64,000 bases of DNA. Source: Azospirillum ramasamyi (GTDB lineage Bacteria > Pseudomonadota > Alphaproteobacteria > Azospirillales > Azospirillaceae). The notes under the pieces were generated by a model that saw only the letters and a list, made by a program, of their open reading frames with translations, had not been told where the DNA came from and made no database searches. Numbering within the stretch: position 1 is the first letter of the stretch; each line of letters starts with the position of its first letter. Of the stretch, positions 16,412-24,545 are shown one piece after another. The position numbers and the translations under genes were made by a program. Location: positions 542,001 through 606,000 of the forward strand of contig NZ_CP029832.1 of the NCBI RefSeq assembly GCF_003233655.1, written 5' to 3'.

Positions 16412-17026
16412 TCACAGCGTCAGCACACGCCCTGCGGGTACGACATCGCCGTATTTCTGGGCGATATCGAACAGGTTGGCCTCGTGCGGAGCGATGGCCC
16501 GGTCGCCGACGCAATCGGACAGCACCACCGGCCGGAAGCCGTGGCCCATGGCGTCCACCACACTGGCCCGCACGCACCCCGAGGTGGTACAGCCGGCGAC
16601 CAGCAGCGTCTCCACCCCCATCCGCGTCAGCCAGGGGGCGAGGCCGGTGCCGAAGAAGGCCGACGGATTGGTCTTGCGCACCACCAGCTCGCCCGCTGCG
16701 GGCGTCAGTTCCGGGACGATGGCGCTGGCCGGGGCGTCCTCCGTCAGCGTCAGCATGCCCGGCACCTTGATCGAGAAGACCGTGGCGTCCGCCCCATCGT
16801 CGGCATAGACGATCCTGCTGTGGGCAACCGGCCAGCCGCGCTTGCGGGCCTCCTCAAGCACCGTCACCGTGCGGGCGATGGCGGCGGGGATATTGCCCCC
16901 GCCGAATACCGCCGGGTCGGCGAAGCCGTTGACGAAATCGACGATCAGCAGGCCGATCCGCCCCTGGATGCCCAGAGATTGGCCGAAGCCCTGACGCTCG
17001 TAGACCGCTTGCGTCGGCTCGGTCAT
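16412..17026 (-). CDS. nicF: Maleamate amidohydrolase (isochorismatase-fold)
   Basis: This is a cysteine hydrolase of the isochorismatase/N-carbamoylsarcosine amidase fold. In the aerobic nicotinate pathway NicF hydrolyses maleamate to maleate and ammonia. The catalytic triad is visible: Asp30 (LLIVDF), Lys118 (VVRKTNPSAFF) and Cys151 (AGCTTSGCVRASVVDAM). The 204-residue length fits the family. The ATG overlaps the stop of the upstream nicX gene as ATGA. Assignment to NicF rather than another amidase rests on the sequence pattern plus the directly adjoining nicX, nicD, nicE and nicC genes. Confidence 0.88.
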   Translation of the reverse strand: MTEPTQAVYERQGFGQSLGIQGRIGLLIVDFVNGFADPAVFGGGNIPAAIARTVTVLEEARKRGWPVAHSRIVYADDGADATVFSIKVPGMLTLTEDAPASAIVPELTPAAGELVVRKTNPSAFFGTGLAPWLTRMGVETLLVAGCTTSGCVRASVVDAMGHGFRPVVLSDCVGDRAIAPHEANLFDIAQKYGDVVPAGRVLTL

Positions 17027-18069
17027 GCCACCGTCTCCTCTTCCAGAAGACGGCCCTCACGGACCACCTCGCGGCCATCCAGCCGGACGGTGCAGTTGCG
17101 CATGGGGATGTCGATATGGCAGGCGGTGGTGCGCGACCCTCCGCCCTCGTTGTTCGGTCCCATGGAGAACAGGAAGTTGCCGGCGAAGGCGCGGGCATCC
17201 ATGCCGATGGTGCCCTCCCGGTCATAAAGGCCGAGCGTCGACCAGCGCGCCCGCTTCTGCAGACCCCAGCCGACATGGGAGACGGCATAGGCCTCCGGAT
17301 CGTTGAAGACCTCCATGTAGTCGTTCAGAAGATCGGCATCCATGCCGCCGGTGATCGAGGTGACATAGCCCTTCTCCACCGTCATCTCGATGCAGTCGGT
17401 AACGTAGGACTTCATCGGCAGCAGGATGTCGCCGCGCTCCAGCACGACACGGCCCTCCGCCTTGCCCTCGTTGGGGAAGGTCAGGCCGAAGCCGCTCGGC
17501 CAATGGTCCCAGCGGCCGGGCTCGTCGACGAATCCGTATTCCTGGATCGCCGGGAATTCGCCCAGCGGCAGCCGCAGCTCGGTGCCGGCGGCCGAGGTGA
17601 CCGTCATCTCCTTGGCACCCGTCAGCAGGGCGGCGGCCTCGCCGACGCGGGCCTTGTCCTCCAGACTGGGCAGCAGGCGGACCAGCACCTCCGGCGGCTC
17701 GACGGCCAGCAGGATGCGGGTGCCGCTCTCCAGGATTTCCGCCTGTTCAGGCGAGAACAGCAGTGTCATCAGGTCGAGAACGATGTCGCTTTCCTTCAGC
17801 GCCGCGATAGCGGCGCGGTTCCCGGTCAGCGGCGTGGTGCCGAGATAGGCCAGGCTGTCACGGCTGTGCGCGAACTCGGCGTTCATCGGCGGCAGGTCGA
17901 GCCGGTTGACCACGGCCCCCATCATCCCGGCGGCGATCCGCGCGGTCTGCAGGGTCTGCGGGTGGGTGTTGGCGCTGGTCAGCAGGGTGACCGTGTCACC
18001 GGGCTTCAGGTTGGACAGGGTGAGGACATGGGTCCAGGCGCGGACCATGTCGGCATCGCTGACGGGCAT
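17023..18069 (-). CDS. nicX: 2,5-dihydroxypyridine 5,6-dioxygenase
   Basis: NicX opens the ring of 2,5-dihydroxypyridine with O2 to give N-formylmaleamate. The 348-residue protein matches the length of the Pseudomonas putida enzyme, and the residues associated with Fe(II) binding there are at identical positions: His265 (AVSHVGWG), His318 and Asp320 (ACHIDIPM). Glu177 (IQEYGF) is also present. The fold belongs to the leucyl-aminopeptidase-like M29 family rather than to ordinary extradiol dioxygenases. It precedes nicF with a 4-base overlap and follows nicD by 26 bases. No signal peptide is present, so it is cytoplasmic. Confidence 0.92.
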   Translation of the reverse strand: MPVSDADMVRAWTHVLTLSNLKPGDTVTLLTSANTHPQTLQTARIAAGMMGAVVNRLDLPPMNAEFAHSRDSLAYLGTTPLTGNRAAIAALKESDIVLDLMTLLFSPEQAEILESGTRILLAVEPPEVLVRLLPSLEDKARVGEAAALLTGAKEMTVTSAAGTELRLPLGEFPAIQEYGFVDEPGRWDHWPSGFGLTFPNEGKAEGRVVLERGDILLPMKSYVTDCIEMTVEKGYVTSITGGMDADLLNDYMEVFNDPEAYAVSHVGWGLQKRARWSTLGLYDREGTIGMDARAFAGNFLFSMGPNNEGGGSRTTACHIDIPMRNCTVRLDGREVVREGRLLEEETVA

Positions 18070-18095
18070 CGCGGGAGTCCTTTCGTTTGTGGGGT

Positions 18096-18902
18096 TCAGA
18101 CCGGCTTGCCGAGGAAATCGCCGAACGCGCGGTAGAAGCCTTCCTCATCGTCCCAGGGGATCATGTGTCCGGCGTTCTCCACCCGAACCACTCCCATCGC
18201 GGGGTTGAGGTCGCGGATCTCCGCCTCCTCATCCGGCAGGATCACGTCCCCGCGGCCGGCCGCGATCAGCAGGGCCGGGCAACGGACACGCGGGAAGTCC
18301 GCGTGGATGTCGTCGGTCCGGAAGCCCTCATAGGCGGTGACGATGGCCCGCTCGTCGCAGGTGTGCAGCCATTCGGCGCGCAGGCGCAGCTGCTCGTCGC
18401 TCCAGGTCGGGCAGAAGGGGCGCATGGCTTCCAGATCGGCGCCCCGCGCCATCAGGCGGATGGAATCGACATACCAGGGAAGCTGCGCCGGGTAGGGGCG
18501 GCGGCCCGGCCCCGACACCGGCGGATCGACCATGACGAGGCAGCCGGGCTCGGCTCCATGACGGCTGACTGTGCGCAAGCCGATGCGGGCACCCATGGAA
18601 TGGCCGACCAGCGCATAGCCCGCCAACCCCAGCTCCGCCGCGAAGGCGGCCACGTCGGCGGCCATGGCATCCAGCCCATAATCGAGCCTGTCCGAGGCTT
18701 CCGACAGGCCGCGGCCGCGGACGTCCAGCACATAGGTGTCGAAGTTGCGGCCGAAGCGTTCGGCGACGAAGCCCCACGTCGGCGCCGGGCTGGTGATGCC
18801 CGGCACGATCACCACCGGACGGCCGGCGCCGCCATAGCGCAGGTAATGCTGGCGGATGCCGTTGGCGCGGATGTTGGCGCCGTATTGAAAGGTGCTGCTC
18901 AT
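18096..18902 (-). CDS. nicD: N-formylmaleamate deformylase (alpha/beta hydrolase)
   Basis: This 268-residue alpha/beta hydrolase fits NicD, which removes formate from N-formylmaleamate to yield maleamate. The nucleophile is Ser102 in VGHSMG, the acid Asp126 in LVMVDPP, and the histidine lies in VENAGHMIPWDD near residue 246, each one residue offset from the published P. putida triad. The oxyanion region is VIVPGITSPAPTW. A GAGGGG ribosome-binding site precedes the ATG at 18902. Its place between nicE and nicX makes the assignment strong. Confidence 0.9.
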   Translation of the reverse strand: MSSTFQYGANIRANGIRQHYLRYGGAGRPVVIVPGITSPAPTWGFVAERFGRNFDTYVLDVRGRGLSEASDRLDYGLDAMAADVAAFAAELGLAGYALVGHSMGARIGLRTVSRHGAEPGCLVMVDPPVSGPGRRPYPAQLPWYVDSIRLMARGADLEAMRPFCPTWSDEQLRLRAEWLHTCDERAIVTAYEGFRTDDIHADFPRVRCPALLIAAGRGDVILPDEEAEIRDLNPAMGVVRVENAGHMIPWDDEEGFYRAFGDFLGKPV

Positions 18903-18914
18903 GGCGTCCCCTCC

Positions 18915-19670
18915 TCAATAGGCGCCGGATAGCAGCGCACCGGCACCGGGCACCACCGTCCTCAGGTCCAGCGCTTTCAGCATGGCGTAAGTGGTGGCGA
19001 CGGCGGCGGTGATCACCGGCTTGCCGGTCATCGCCTCCACCTTCGCGATCACCGGCAGCGATGGCATCTGCACGCAGGCCGACAGCACGATGGCGTCGAC
19101 GTTGCCGGTCTCCATCCTGGCGACGATCTCCGGCAGGCGTTCTGGGTCGTGACGGCCGACGGCGATGTTGTCGGGGATCTCCAGCGCCCGCCAGTCGGCG
19201 ACCTCCACCCCTTCATGCTCGATGTAGTCGATGACCAGACTGGTCAGCGGCTTCATGTAGGGAGCGACCAGGGCGATGCGCTTTGCGCCGATGACGGGGA
19301 GCGCGTCGACCAGGGCGCCGGCGCTGGTGATGACCGGAGCAGGTGCCCCGTTCTCCGCCGTGCGGCCCTGGAGCCGCTCTTGCGAGACGCGGTGATAGCC
19401 GCGGCCCATGCTCATGATCGCGACGAGGCAGGCATAGCCCAGCACGTCGACGCGGGCGTCGGTGAGTTCCAGCGCGCAACGGTCGGACTCGCCGTCCATC
19501 GCCGCCAATTCCTCCTTCGCGACCGTCTTCATGCGCATGCGGCTGGAATGGAAGGTGAAGCGGGTGCCGTGCGCCAGCGCGTGGGCGGTCAGCATCGCCG
19601 GGATCTCCGTCTCCATCGTCGTGTTGGAGCTGGGGACGATCTGGCCGATGCGATAGGTGCGGGTGGTCAT
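18915..19670 (-). CDS. nicE: Maleate cis-trans isomerase
   Basis: NicE converts maleate to fumarate, the last step before central metabolism. The 251-residue protein begins TYRIGQIVPSSNTTMETEIP, a signature of maleate isomerases in the Asp/Glu racemase superfamily, and keeps both active-site cysteines: Cys81 (LGYACLVAIMSMG) and Cys199 (VLSACVQMPSL). The asparagine of SSNTTME is the substrate-carboxylate ligand in this family. It lies 12 bases downstream of nicD on the same strand and 14 bases from nicC. Confidence 0.9.
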   Translation of the reverse strand: MTTRTYRIGQIVPSSNTTMETEIPAMLTAHALAHGTRFTFHSSRMRMKTVAKEELAAMDGESDRCALELTDARVDVLGYACLVAIMSMGRGYHRVSQERLQGRTAENGAPAPVITSAGALVDALPVIGAKRIALVAPYMKPLTSLVIDYIEHEGVEVADWRALEIPDNIAVGRHDPERLPEIVARMETGNVDAIVLSACVQMPSLPVIAKVEAMTGKPVITAAVATTYAMLKALDLRTVVPGAGALLSGAY

Positions 19671-19684
19671 TGCGGGGGCGTTCC

Positions 19685-20905
19685 TCAGGCGGCGAGTTCG
19701 GAAGCGGCGGCGACGCCGGGGCGGAATCTGCGGGCGTCGTATTCGTAGACCCAGTTGGCCTGGATGCCGGTGGCCTGCGGGTTGATCAGGCCGCGCAGCC
19801 AATAGACGAAGTCGCGCTTGGCCTGGGCGAAGGGGGAGGGCAGGTGGTAGGTCCGCCCACGCTCCCGCGCCTCCAACTGGACCCGGCTGGTGCGGGGCAG
19901 CCGCTCGCGCTCATAGTCGCGCAGGGCGGCGGGCACGTCGCGGCCGTGGCCGTCCAGCGAGGCGGCCAGCACATAGGCGTCCTCGATCGCCATGGCGGCA
20001 CCCTGCGACAGGAAGGGCAGCATCGGATGTGCGGCGTCGCCCATCAGCGTCACCCGACCCTTCGACCAGCCCGTCATCGGATCGCGGTCGAACAGGCCCC
20101 ATTTGTAGACTGTGTCCACCCGCTGGAAGAGCGTCTCCACATTGCGGTGCCAGCCCTGGAAGGCGTTCAGCAATTCGCTGCGGCTGCTTGGAGCGTTCCA
20201 GCTTTCCTCCACCCACTCGCTGGTCTCGGCGACCGCGACGATGTTCACCGCCTTGCCGCCGCGGACATAGTAAGTGACGACATGGCTCTTCGGGCCGAAC
20301 CAGAAGGACGCCTCCGGCGCCACGAAATCCACCGGGCCGCCGACCGGCACCACGGCGCGGTAGCACATGTGGCCGGTGAAGCGCGGTGCCTCCGGACCGA
20401 ACAGGGCGGCGCGCACGGCGGAGCGCACGCCGTCGGCGCCGACGATCAGGTCGGCCTCGAACTCGCTGCCGTCGTCGAAGGTGGCGACGGCGCCGTTCGG
20501 CTCCTGCCGGACGCCGGTGCAGCCGATGCCGAAGGTCGCGATGGACTCCGGCACCACCGAGGCCAGGATGGCATGCAGGTCGGCGCGATGGATGTGGATG
20601 AAGGGCGCGTCGTACAGCGTCGGGCAGTCGATCAGCGGCGTGCGGAAATTCTCCCGCGCCGTGCGCCAGTTGCGCCCGACCAGCGCCTGCGGCAGGAAGC
20701 CAGCCTCCAGCATCCTGTCCAGCAGGCCCAGGGTCTTGATGACCTTGACGGCGTTCGGCGTCATCTGGATGCCGGCGCCGATCTCGCCGAAGCCGCCGGC
20801 GCGCTCGAACAGTCGCACCTCGAAGCCCCGTTGCAGCAGGCAGCCGGCCAGCGCCACGCCGCCGATGCCGCCGCCGACGATTCCGATACGCGGTTTGCTT
20901 CTCAC
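19685..20905 (-). CDS. nicC: 6-hydroxynicotinate 3-monooxygenase
   Basis: NicC is a class A flavoprotein monooxygenase that converts 6-hydroxynicotinate to 2,5-dihydroxypyridine with decarboxylation. The N-terminal FAD motif is GIVGGGIGGVALAG, followed by IVGADGVRSAVR and the C-terminal GDAAHPMLPFLSQGAAMAIED. I place the start at the GTG encoding VRSKPRIGIVGGG because GGAGGG lies five bases upstream; the frame extends eight more codons to a TTG that overlaps the putative operator. The product is 406 residues. It is the first gene of the nic operon and its promoter carries the AT-rich operator-like sequence (20926-20956). Confidence 0.9.
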   Translation of the reverse strand: MRSKPRIGIVGGGIGGVALAGCLLQRGFEVRLFERAGGFGEIGAGIQMTPNAVKVIKTLGLLDRMLEAGFLPQALVGRNWRTARENFRTPLIDCPTLYDAPFIHIHRADLHAILASVVPESIATFGIGCTGVRQEPNGAVATFDDGSEFEADLIVGADGVRSAVRAALFGPEAPRFTGHMCYRAVVPVGGPVDFVAPEASFWFGPKSHVVTYYVRGGKAVNIVAVAETSEWVEESWNAPSSRSELLNAFQGWHRNVETLFQRVDTVYKWGLFDRDPMTGWSKGRVTLMGDAAHPMLPFLSQGAAMAIEDAYVLAASLDGHGRDVPAALRDYERERLPRTSRVQLEARERGRTYHLPSPFAQAKRDFVYWLRGLINPQATGIQANWVYEYDARRFRPGVAAASELAA

Positions 20906-20925
20906 TCTATCCCTCCAGGGAGTTG

Positions 20926-20956
20926 CCAATAATTAATCGGTCGGCTGTTTAATTAG
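20926..20956. promoter_or_regulatory. Candidate TetR operator, copy B (nicC promoter)
   Basis: CCAATAATTAATCGGTCGG followed by a second AT-rich half TTTAATTAG lies 20 to 50 bases upstream of nicC. The first 18 bases match the minus strand of the livK promoter site (25821-25850), read as CAATAATTAATTGGGCGG, at all but two positions. Position over the expected promoter suggests a repressor site, but the identity of the binder is inferred. Confidence 0.55.
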
Positions 20957-21132
20957 CGTTTGCGCACGGCGCCAGCGGTTTGGTGACGGGCTTGCCTTCC
21001 CCGACCGACCCTTGCTCCGCGGGAGAGGGGGGCAGGGTTCGAAGCGGCGGATTTCCCTCTCCCGTGATCGGACCGGCCTTCGCCTGGCCGAGAGTGGGGA
21101 AGGGTCGGGGAGGGAAAAGCCGCGCCCGCGGC

Positions 21133-21891
21133 TCATCCGCCCAGATAGGCCTTCAGCAGTTCCGGGTCGCCGCGCAGGTCGGCGGTCGGGCGGGCGGCGG
21201 CAATGCGGCCGGTCTTCACCACATAGGCGCGACTGGCGACGGCCAGCGCGTTGTGGATGTTCTGTTCGACCAGCAACACCGTGACGCCATGGGCGTTGAT
21301 GGCGCGCACCACCTCGAATACCTCCTCGGCCATGCGCGGGCTGAGGCCCAGGCTCGGCTCGTCCAGCATCAGCAGGCGCGGTTCCGACATCAGCGCGCGG
21401 GCGATGGCCAGCATCTGCTGCTCGCCGCCGCTGAGTGTGCCCGCCAACTGCCGGGCCCGCTCGCGCAGGCGCGGGAAGCGGTGGAAGGCCATGCCCATGC
21501 GGGTGCGCACCTCGTCCTTCGAGCGGCAGAGATAGGCGCCGAGCGCAATGTTCTCCTCCACCGTCATGCCGGGCCAGACGTGGCGTTCCTCCGGGCAATG
21601 GGCGATGCCGGCGGCGACGATCTCCTCCGGTGGGCGGTTGGCGATCGATGTGCCGTTCCAGGCGATGCTTCCCGACCGTGTTTTCAGCAGGCCGGAGATG
21701 GCGCGCAACGTGGTGCTCTTGCCGGCGCCGTTGGCCCCGATCAGCGCCACCGTCTCGCCGGCATGGACGTCGAGCGAGATGCCGTGCAGCGCCGCGGTGC
21801 TGCCGTAGGAGACATGCAGATCCCGCACCCGCAGCACCGGCTCGACCATGCCCAGGGCTGTGTCCGGGGCGTCCATCGTTATCGTGCTCAT
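21133..21891 (-). CDS. Liv-type ABC transporter ATP-binding protein (LivF)
   Basis: The 252-residue ATPase is the LivF-type subunit of a branched-chain-amino-acid-class importer. It has Walker A GANGAGKST, signature LSGGEQQM, Walker B LLMLDEPSLGLSP and the switch region VLLVEQN. The ATG overlaps the stop of the LivG-type gene as ATGA. It is the last gene of the transporter operon and is separated from nicC by about 230 bases. Because the operon shares an operator-like site with nicC, the likely cargo is nicotinate or a hydroxynicotinate rather than an amino acid. Confidence 0.88.
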   Translation of the reverse strand: MSTITMDAPDTALGMVEPVLRVRDLHVSYGSTAALHGISLDVHAGETVALIGANGAGKSTTLRAISGLLKTRSGSIAWNGTSIANRPPEEIVAAGIAHCPEERHVWPGMTVEENIALGAYLCRSKDEVRTRMGMAFHRFPRLRERARQLAGTLSGGEQQMLAIARALMSEPRLLMLDEPSLGLSPRMAEEVFEVVRAINAHGVTVLLVEQNIHNALAVASRAYVVKTGRIAAARPTADLRGDPELLKAYLGG

Positions 21892-22676
21892 GCCGCCGCC
21901 TTGCCGAGATAGGCCTCGGCGACCTTCGGGTTGTCCAGGATCGCGCGCGGTTCGCCTTCCGCCAGCATCTGGCCGAAGTTCAGCACGACGATGCGGTCGC
22001 ACACGCCCATGACCAGTTCCATGTTGTGTTCGACGATCAGCAGCGACCGCACCGCCTTGCCGACCAGGGTCTTCAGCGTCTCGCCGAACTGCATGGCCTC
22101 GTGGCTGTTCAGCCCGGCGGCGGGTTCGTCCAGCATCAGCAGGGTCGGCTTGGCGGCCAGCGCCACGGCGACCTCCAGCAGGCGAAGCTCGCCGCAGGAC
22201 AGGAGATGCGCAGGCGCGTTCATGCGGCGGGACAGGCCCATGGTCTCGACGATGGCGGCGGCACTTGCCCGCGCCTCGCATTCGGCGCGGCGGACCTTCT
22301 CGCCGGGGAAGAAGGTGGCGAGCAGCGACTGGCGGCTTTCCATGTAATGTCCGGTCAGCACATTCTCGAAAACCGTCAGCCGTTTCATCACGTTGGTCTT
22401 CTGAAAGCTGCGGATCAGGCCAAGCCGCGCGATGGCGTGGGGCTTGTGGCTGGTGATGTCGGTGCCATTGAAGAAGACCCGCCCTTCGGTGGGTGTGTAG
22501 AAGCCGGTCAGCATGTTGAAGCAGGTGGTCTTGCCGGCGCCATTGGGGCCGATCAGTCCGACGATCTCGCCGGGACCGACCGCGAACCCCACTTGCTTCA
22601 CCGCGGTGATGCCGCCGAAGCGCATCGTCAGGTTCTCGGCCCGCAGGAGCGGCTCGGTGTTGTGGAGGGCGGTCAT
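21888..22676 (-). CDS. Liv-type ABC transporter ATP-binding protein (LivG)
   Basis: This 262-residue ATPase is the LivG-type subunit. Motifs are GPNGAGKTT (Walker A), FQKTNVMKRLTVFENV (Q-loop region), a degenerate signature LLSCGELRLLEVAVAL with Cys where Gly is usual, LLMLDEPAAGLNSHE (Walker B) and LLIVEHNM (switch). The ATG overlaps the LivM-type stop (ATGA), and its own stop overlaps the LivF-type start, so all three are translationally linked. The cysteine in the signature motif is a small departure from the consensus LSGGE. Confidence 0.88.
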   Translation of the reverse strand: MTALHNTEPLLRAENLTMRFGGITAVKQVGFAVGPGEIVGLIGPNGAGKTTCFNMLTGFYTPTEGRVFFNGTDITSHKPHAIARLGLIRSFQKTNVMKRLTVFENVLTGHYMESRQSLLATFFPGEKVRRAECEARASAAAIVETMGLSRRMNAPAHLLSCGELRLLEVAVALAAKPTLLMLDEPAAGLNSHEAMQFGETLKTLVGKAVRSLLIVEHNMELVMGVCDRIVVLNFGQMLAEGEPRAILDNPKVAEAYLGKAAA

Positions 22677-23632
22677 ACGGTGCGCTCCTCGATGGCGGGG
22701 GAGAGGGACGGGACGTCGCCGCGCTGTTCACGGCGCCGGGCGATGAAGCCCATCAGGCCGTTGGGCAGGAACAGCACGATCGCCATCACGATCAGCCCGA
22801 ACAGCGACAGGCGCAGTTCCTGCAGTTCGCGCAGATATTCCTCCAGCAGGGTGACGATGACCGCCCCCACCACTGGACCCAGGAGCGTGCCCTTGCCGCC
22901 CATCAGCACCATGATGATGATCGTCGCCATGAAGGCGAAGCGGAACACTTCCGGCCCGACGAAGGAGATGTAGAAGGCATAGAAGCCGCCGGCCAATCCC
23001 GCCATGAAGGCGCCCAGCACGAAAGCCTGCATGGCAGTGCCGAAGGGGTTCACGCCGATGGACTGTGCGACGTAGCGGTTTTCCCGCACCGCCACGGCGG
23101 CGCGGCCGGCGTTGGAATAGACGAAGCGGTAGGACAGGTAGAAGGTCAGCGCCGCCAGTCCCAGCACGATGGCGAGGAAGGCGCTCTTGTTGGCGATCCC
23201 GCCCTGGCCGACGCCGGCCAATCCCATCGGGCCGTTGGTCACGGCGATCCAGTTGTTGGCGACGATGCGCAGCACCTCGGCGAAGGACAAGGTGACGATG
23301 ACGAAATAGGGGCCCTGCAGACGTAGCGTGATGGCGCCGATGGCAAGCCCGAACAGCGCGGCCACCACGCCCGCCGCCGGCACCGCCGCCCACATCGGCC
23401 AGCCGGCATTCACCGACAGCAACGCCGCGGTGTAGGCGCCGGTGCCGAGGAAGGCGGTGTGGCCGAGCGAGAATTCACCGACATAGCCCACCACCAGATT
23501 CAGGCTGTTGGCGAGGATGGCGTAGAAGATCGCCATGATGGCTAGGTGTAAGATGTACTGATCGGTGATCGCGAAGGGCAGCATCGCCGCCAAAACCCCG
23601 AGGGCGAGGAGGATGTTGCGTTCCAGCGTCAT
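22673..23632 (-). CDS. Liv-type ABC transporter permease (LivM)
   Basis: The 319-residue inner-membrane permease belongs to the LivM group. It has about nine hydrophobic segments, with the conserved ILANSLNLVVGYVGEFSLGHTAFLGTGAY near the N-terminus and GGKGTLLGPVVGAVIVTLLEEYLRE near the C-terminus. The LivH-type gene ends one base before its start codon. The C-terminal tail RRREQRGDVPSLSPAIEERTV is cytoplasmic. It pairs with the LivH-type permease to form the heterodimeric channel. Confidence 0.88.
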   Translation of the reverse strand: MTLERNILLALGVLAAMLPFAITDQYILHLAIMAIFYAILANSLNLVVGYVGEFSLGHTAFLGTGAYTAALLSVNAGWPMWAAVPAAGVVAALFGLAIGAITLRLQGPYFVIVTLSFAEVLRIVANNWIAVTNGPMGLAGVGQGGIANKSAFLAIVLGLAALTFYLSYRFVYSNAGRAAVAVRENRYVAQSIGVNPFGTAMQAFVLGAFMAGLAGGFYAFYISFVGPEVFRFAFMATIIIMVLMGGKGTLLGPVVGAVIVTLLEEYLRELQELRLSLFGLIVMAIVLFLPNGLMGFIARRREQRGDVPSLSPAIEERTV

Positions 23633-23633
23633 G

Positions 23634-24506
23634 TCAGGCCCTCTCCGCCCGGATCGAGAAGAGACCCTGCGGCCGCAGCACCAGGATCAGGATGACCAGC
23701 AGGAAGCCGATGATGTCGACCATGCCGGTGGCGACATAGCCGCCCCACAGCGCCTCGGCGACGCCCAGCAGCAGGCCGCCGGCGATGGCGCCGGGGAAGC
23801 TGCCCATTCCGCCCAGGATCACCACGACGAAGCTCTTCAGGCTGACCAAGCCCCCGACCGACGCCTGCGCCGAATAGATGCTGGCCAGTAGCATGCCGGA
23901 CAGCGCCGAAAGGGTGCAGCCCAGTGCGAAGGTCGCGGCATAGACCTGCTTGGTGCGGATGCCGGCGAGGCTGGCGGCCATCGGATCCTGGAAGGTGGCG
24001 CGCATGGCGCTGCCCAGCCGGGTACGGTGGATGACTGCATACGCCCCGACGATCAGCGCGATGCCGATGACCATCGCGAGCAGCCGCATCTTGGTGATGG
24101 TGACGGGGCCGAGGAAGATCGGCCCTTCGGTGATGGCGCGCGCGACCTTCAGCGGCGCCGGGCCGATGGCGAGCAGGGTGATGTTGACCAGGAAGATCGA
24201 CAGCCCGATGGTCAGCAGGATGCCCGGCTCCTCGCCCTGGCCGCGGACGCGCTCGATCAGGACGCGGTCCACCAGCCAGCCGAAACCGCCTATCGCCAGC
24301 GCCACCAGCACCAGACCTGAGAAGAAATCAAGCCCGAGGTAGGTGGTGACGAACCACCCCACCACGCCGCCCATCATGTAGAATTCGCCATGGGCGAAGT
24401 TGACCACCCGCATCAGACCGAAGATCAGCGTCAACCCCAGCGCAGACAGCGCATAGAAGACGCCGACCACCAGCCCGTTGGTCAGGAATTGCAGGAACAG
24501 ATCCAT
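23634..24506 (-). CDS. Liv-type ABC transporter permease (LivH)
   Basis: This 290-residue LivH-type permease starts MDLFLQFLTNGLVVGVFYALSALGLTLIFGLMRVVNFAHGEFYMMGG, with the typical FAHGEFYMMG segment, and contains LGGMGSFPGAIAGGLLLGVAEAL towards the end. About eight transmembrane segments are visible. It is the second gene of the operon, behind the binding protein by 39 bases and immediately before the LivM-type gene. Confidence 0.88.
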   Translation of the reverse strand: MDLFLQFLTNGLVVGVFYALSALGLTLIFGLMRVVNFAHGEFYMMGGVVGWFVTTYLGLDFFSGLVLVALAIGGFGWLVDRVLIERVRGQGEEPGILLTIGLSIFLVNITLLAIGPAPLKVARAITEGPIFLGPVTITKMRLLAMVIGIALIVGAYAVIHRTRLGSAMRATFQDPMAASLAGIRTKQVYAATFALGCTLSALSGMLLASIYSAQASVGGLVSLKSFVVVILGGMGSFPGAIAGGLLLGVAEALWGGYVATGMVDIIGFLLVILILVLRPQGLFSIRAERA

Positions 24507-24545
24507 TGCAGTCTCAGCCTCGCTGTGGCGTGGGGCCGTGCCGCC